Of a stretch of DNA of 45,509 nt, positions 43,555 through 45,509 are shown piece after piece (position 1 is the first letter of the stretch; each line of letters opens with the position of its first letter). Under the pieces are notes generated by a model. That model was not told the origin of the DNA. It searched no databases and saw nothing but the letters and a program-made list of their open reading frames with translations. The stretch comes from Brevibacillus sp. Its GTDB lineage: Bacteria > Bacillota > Bacilli > Brevibacillales > Brevibacillaceae. A program made the translations under genes and the position numbers. The DNA is taken from positions 1-45,509 of the forward strand of contig JARDZO010000007.1 in the NCBI GenBank assembly GCA_029240815.1, written 5' to 3'.

Positions 43555-43601
43555 GTAGTTATTGCAGGATCGTTTGCTTACTCCACCCATGTTACGTGCA
43601 A

Positions 43602-43630
43602 AGACGTTCCAAACCGGAGCGTTCTTTTTT
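43602..43630 (+). terminator. Terminator of the amino-acid transporter operon
   Basis: ACGTTCC at 43604-43610 pairs with GGAGCGT at 43616-43622 (one G-U pair) around a 5-base loop and is followed by TCTTTTTT. It lies about 50 bases after the ATPase stop codon. Confidence 0.75.
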
Positions 43631-43689
43631 CGTACTGCAGGCTCATTTTTAGATGGGCTGATATAGATTGTCGCTATTCAACGATTTGG

Positions 43690-43923
43690 CTAAAAATGGC
43701 CCCCTCCAAATGGGATTTGCATCGTGATCATTTCGACAGCTTCCTGCTTGGATGTCGGCTCATAACTCATGCTTGCGATTTCATAAAAGCGATTCATCGC
43801 GTCCTCCATCAGCACGATCAACAAGTCGTCCTTCCCGCTGAAATGGATACTATGTCTTACCGTAGCAGGTTTTTGCCTTTTTGTTGATTGGGGAGATGGT
43901 TGCTTTCTGAAAACCGAATCCAA
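43690..43923 (-). pseudogene. TetR-family regulator remnant
   Basis: The minus-strand frame holds HSIHFSGKDDLLIVLMEDAM and NRFYEIA, a good match to the end of a TetR recognition helix and helix 4 (YxHFxxKDDLL). The residues before it (KPATVRHS) do not make a complete helix-turn-helix, there is no ribosome site at the start, and the ligand domain is cut to about 20 residues. It is read as a fragment of a former regulator. The true borders are uncertain. Confidence 0.55.
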
Positions 43924-43964
43924 TAAATATATCGTGACCGGAATTCAAAGGTGAACAGAGGAAC

Positions 43965-43992
43965 TTGACACCATTACTTGACGACGTATCAT
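43965..43992 (+). promoter_or_regulatory. Promoter upstream of kynA
   Basis: A consensus TTGACA at 43965-43970 and TATCAT at 43987-43992 are spaced by 16 bases. The surrounding AT-rich DNA has an 11-base direct repeat (ATCATATTTAT at 43988 and 44018) 30 bases apart. It likely drives transcription across the aminotransferase remnant into kynA. Confidence 0.5.
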
Positions 43993-44095
43993 ATTTATTT
44001 TATATTAATGACATTGCATCATATTTATAATTTTCCTACTCAAACTAATATTCTCATTATTTGTACTTTTACATAATAGAAGGGAGATATTACTC

Positions 44096-44240
44096 ATGAG
44101 CTATCGTTTTGCAGACCGGACCAAAATGCATCAAGCAGGCGTTTGAAAGAGTATTTGAATCGGGAAATGGAAGCCTGCAGTACGGAATGACGACGGGATT
44201 CATGCCGCTTCGCTCAGCGATAGTAGAAAAAGGAGAGATC
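44096..44240 (+). pseudogene. Truncated PLP-dependent aminotransferase remnant
   Basis: ATG 44096 with AGGGAG upstream opens MSYRFADRTKMHQAGV and meets a stop after 16 codons. A shifted frame then reads CIKQAFERVFESGNGSLQYG and [16 protein letters not shown], the N-terminal region of class I aminotransferases of the 2-aminoadipate/MocR type (usually xxALQYGxTxGxxPLR). An internal piece between the two parts and the whole catalytic domain are missing. The reading frame then runs into the kynA start region. This is a deletion remnant whose promoter and leader now serve kynA. Confidence 0.7.
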
Positions 44241-44241
44241 A

Positions 44242-45108
44242 ATGCGGATGACCAATCAATCGGGGGAAAATCAGATGAAAAACAGCAATGAGCTGGAGAA
44301 AACGATTCATACTGACTTTAACAAGGATATGACCTACGGGGATTATCTGCAATTGGACCGTCTACTGGCGAGTCAAACGAGACTATCCGATCATCATGAT
44401 GAGATGCTGTTTATCGTGATTCATCAGGTGAGCGAGCTGTGGATGAAACAGATCCTGCACGAGCTGTCTGCAGCCATGGTGAGTATCCAAGAGGATCAGC
44501 TGGAGCCGGCCTTCAAAATGTTATCCCGTGTCTCTCGGATTCAACAGCAGTTGATCAAGTCGTGGGACGTGCTTTCTACGCTCACACCAGCTGAATACAT
44601 GCAGTTCCGTCACAAGCTGGGATATTCCTCAGGTTTTCAATCCTACCAAAACCGCATAATCGAGTTTATGCTCGGATACAAAAATGAGCATGTGCTTTCG
44701 GTTTATCAGCATCAGACAGACCTGTATGCCAAGCTGAAGCAAATTTTGGACGCGCCTAGCATTTATGACGCAGCCATCATCGCTATGGCGAACCGCGGAC
44801 TGACAGTGGATGCAGCGTGCATGCAACGGAACTGGTCGGAGGCGTATCAGCCCAACGATAGTGTCGAGCAGGCGTGGCTTACCGTATATCGTGACGTGAA
44901 CAAATACTGGGATCTGTACGAGCTTGCTGAAAAGCTGGTAGACATCGCGAGCCAGCAGCAGCAGTGGCGATTTAATCACATGAATACCGTGGAGCGGATT
45001 ATCGGGCAAAAGCCAGGAACAGGTGGATCGTCCGGGGTAGGCTATCTGAGGAGAGCATTGGATCATCGCTTTTTCCCCGAGCTGTGGAGTCTGCGCACAC
45101 AATTGTAA
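44242..45108 (+). CDS. kynA: Tryptophan 2,3-dioxygenase
   Basis: The haem enzyme of 288 residues opens the indole ring of tryptophan to N-formylkynurenine, the first step of the kynurenine pathway. Typical segments are [20 protein letters not shown], then [20 protein letters not shown] with the distal His region. The end has [20 protein letters not shown], which carries the proximal haem-ligand His, and [20 protein letters not shown]. The start is ATG 44242 with AAAGGAGA six bases upstream. A second candidate is ATG 44275 behind GGGGG, and family alignments would favour a start near [12 protein letters not shown]. No kynB or kynU is seen before the window ends. Confidence 0.93.
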   Translation: MRMTNQSGENQMKNSNELEKTIHTDFNKDMTYGDYLQLDRLLASQTRLSDHHDEMLFIVIHQVSELWMKQILHELSAAMVSIQEDQLEPAFKMLSRVSRIQQQLIKSWDVLSTLTPAEYMQFRHKLGYSSGFQSYQNRIIEFMLGYKNEHVLSVYQHQTDLYAKLKQILDAPSIYDAAIIAMANRGLTVDAACMQRNWSEAYQPNDSVEQAWLTVYRDVNKYWDLYELAEKLVDIASQQQQWRFNHMNTVERIIGQKPGTGGSSGVGYLRRALDHRFFPELWSLRTQL

Positions 45109-45149
45109 GGGCTGATCTTTGATAAAAAAACGGGTGGGGGAAACGAAAA

Positions 45150-45509
45150 ATGACACAGCGAGCCAACGTAAGTGATGCAAGAAGCCGCCAGCTTGATGAG
45201 CTTTTTTCAACGCTTGCCGAACAAAACAATTGGAGCGGCAACATTTTGATTTTGGAAGAAGGGAACACTTTTTATCAAAATTCCTTCGGAATGGCCAATC
45301 GGGAAACAGCTGAAAGATTGTCATCGGATTCGGTATTTGAACTCGCATCGGTTTCCAAGGCGTTTACAGCAATGGGCATCATGATCCTGCAAGAACAAGG
45401 GAAACTCGACTATACTGATAAGGTTGACAACTTCTTTCCAGATTTTCCTTATGCCGATATTACCGTAGAGAATCTGCTTGTGCACACATCCGGTTTGCCT
45501 GATTACATG
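45150..45509 (+). CDS. Serine hydrolase, beta-lactamase class C-like, N-terminal part
   Basis: The reading frame is open to the window end, so 120 residues are visible. FELASVSKAFTAMGIMILQE carries the SxxK motif with the catalytic Ser and Lys of class C beta-lactamases, DD-peptidases and esterases. Before it, NWSGNILILEEGNTFYQNSF and GMANRE are the usual N-terminal strands. The last visible segment, ENLLVHTSGLPDYM, is also typical. There is no signal peptide, suggesting a cytoplasmic esterase or peptidase-like role. ATG 45150 follows GGTGGGGG by nine bases. The gene lies 41 bases after kynA and may be co-transcribed. Confidence 0.88.
   Translation, partial: MTQRANVSDARSRQLDELFSTLAEQNNWSGNILILEEGNTFYQNSFGMANRETAERLSSDSVFELASVSKAFTAMGIMILQEQGKLDYTDKVDNFFPDFPYADITVENLLVHTSGLPDYM

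Noticed and set aside
43988..44028. Two copies of ATCATATTTAT considered as a repeat array or CRISPR remnant
   Set aside because: There are only two short AT-rich copies, 30 bases apart, without a conserved spacer pattern. At most they are regulatory sites.

Overview
The window looks like a chromosomal segment of a Gram-positive, spore-forming Bacillota, most likely Brevibacillus or a close Paenibacillaceae relative. This rests on gene content (frl fructosamine operon, lipoprotein-anchored ABC binding proteins, an LTA-synthase-like enzyme, paired M14 peptidases), strong AGGAGG-type ribosome sites, and moderate GC. The genus is an inference. No tRNA, rRNA, CRISPR array or intact insertion sequence was seen.

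Layout. 1-3400: a DinB-family protein (partial), a YjdF/DUF2238 membrane protein, decayed TetR and DUF5367-like genes, and three small uncharacterised genes. 3700-9830: a complete fructoselysine (Amadori product) locus. frlD lies on the plus strand and faces frlR and frlB-frlO-frlN-frlM on the minus strand. A bidirectional terminator separates the two arms, and related AT-rich operator-like sites lie before frlD, frlO, frlB and frlR. There is no ABC ATPase, so a shared MsmX-type ATPase encoded elsewhere is expected.

10785-17543: a co-directional envelope-glycan cluster. It encodes a UbiA-family polyprenyl-phosphate phosphoribosyltransferase, DprE1 and DprE2 homologues, a GT-C membrane glycosyltransferase and an LTA-synthase-like phosphotransferase. 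Together they resemble the mycobacterial decaprenyl-phosphoryl-arabinofuranose pathway coupled to a transferase, which is unexpected in a Bacillota. 18013-21742: two divergent M14 carboxypeptidase paralogues, a small uncharacterised protein and a VOC-fold protein.

21800-37819: an insecticidal-type Tc toxin locus. A 2414-residue natural TcB-TcC fusion carries a C-terminal effector with an HxxxDxxxH motif, and is followed by a 2894-residue TcA. The locus ends at a strong terminator and has no immunity gene. 38181-43554: a regulator overlapping an N-acyl-D-amino-acid deacylase gene, followed by a polar amino-acid ABC transporter (binding protein, permease, ATPase), probably a D-amino-acid or N-acyl-amino-acid scavenging unit. 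43690-45509: remnants of a TetR regulator and a PLP aminotransferase, then tryptophan 2,3-dioxygenase (kynA) and the start of a serine beta-lactamase-like hydrolase cut by the window edge.

The two most notable systems are the Tc toxin with its unusual effector and the polyprenyl-arabinose-like glycan cluster. Functional statements rest on family recognition by reading the sequence. No database search was run.
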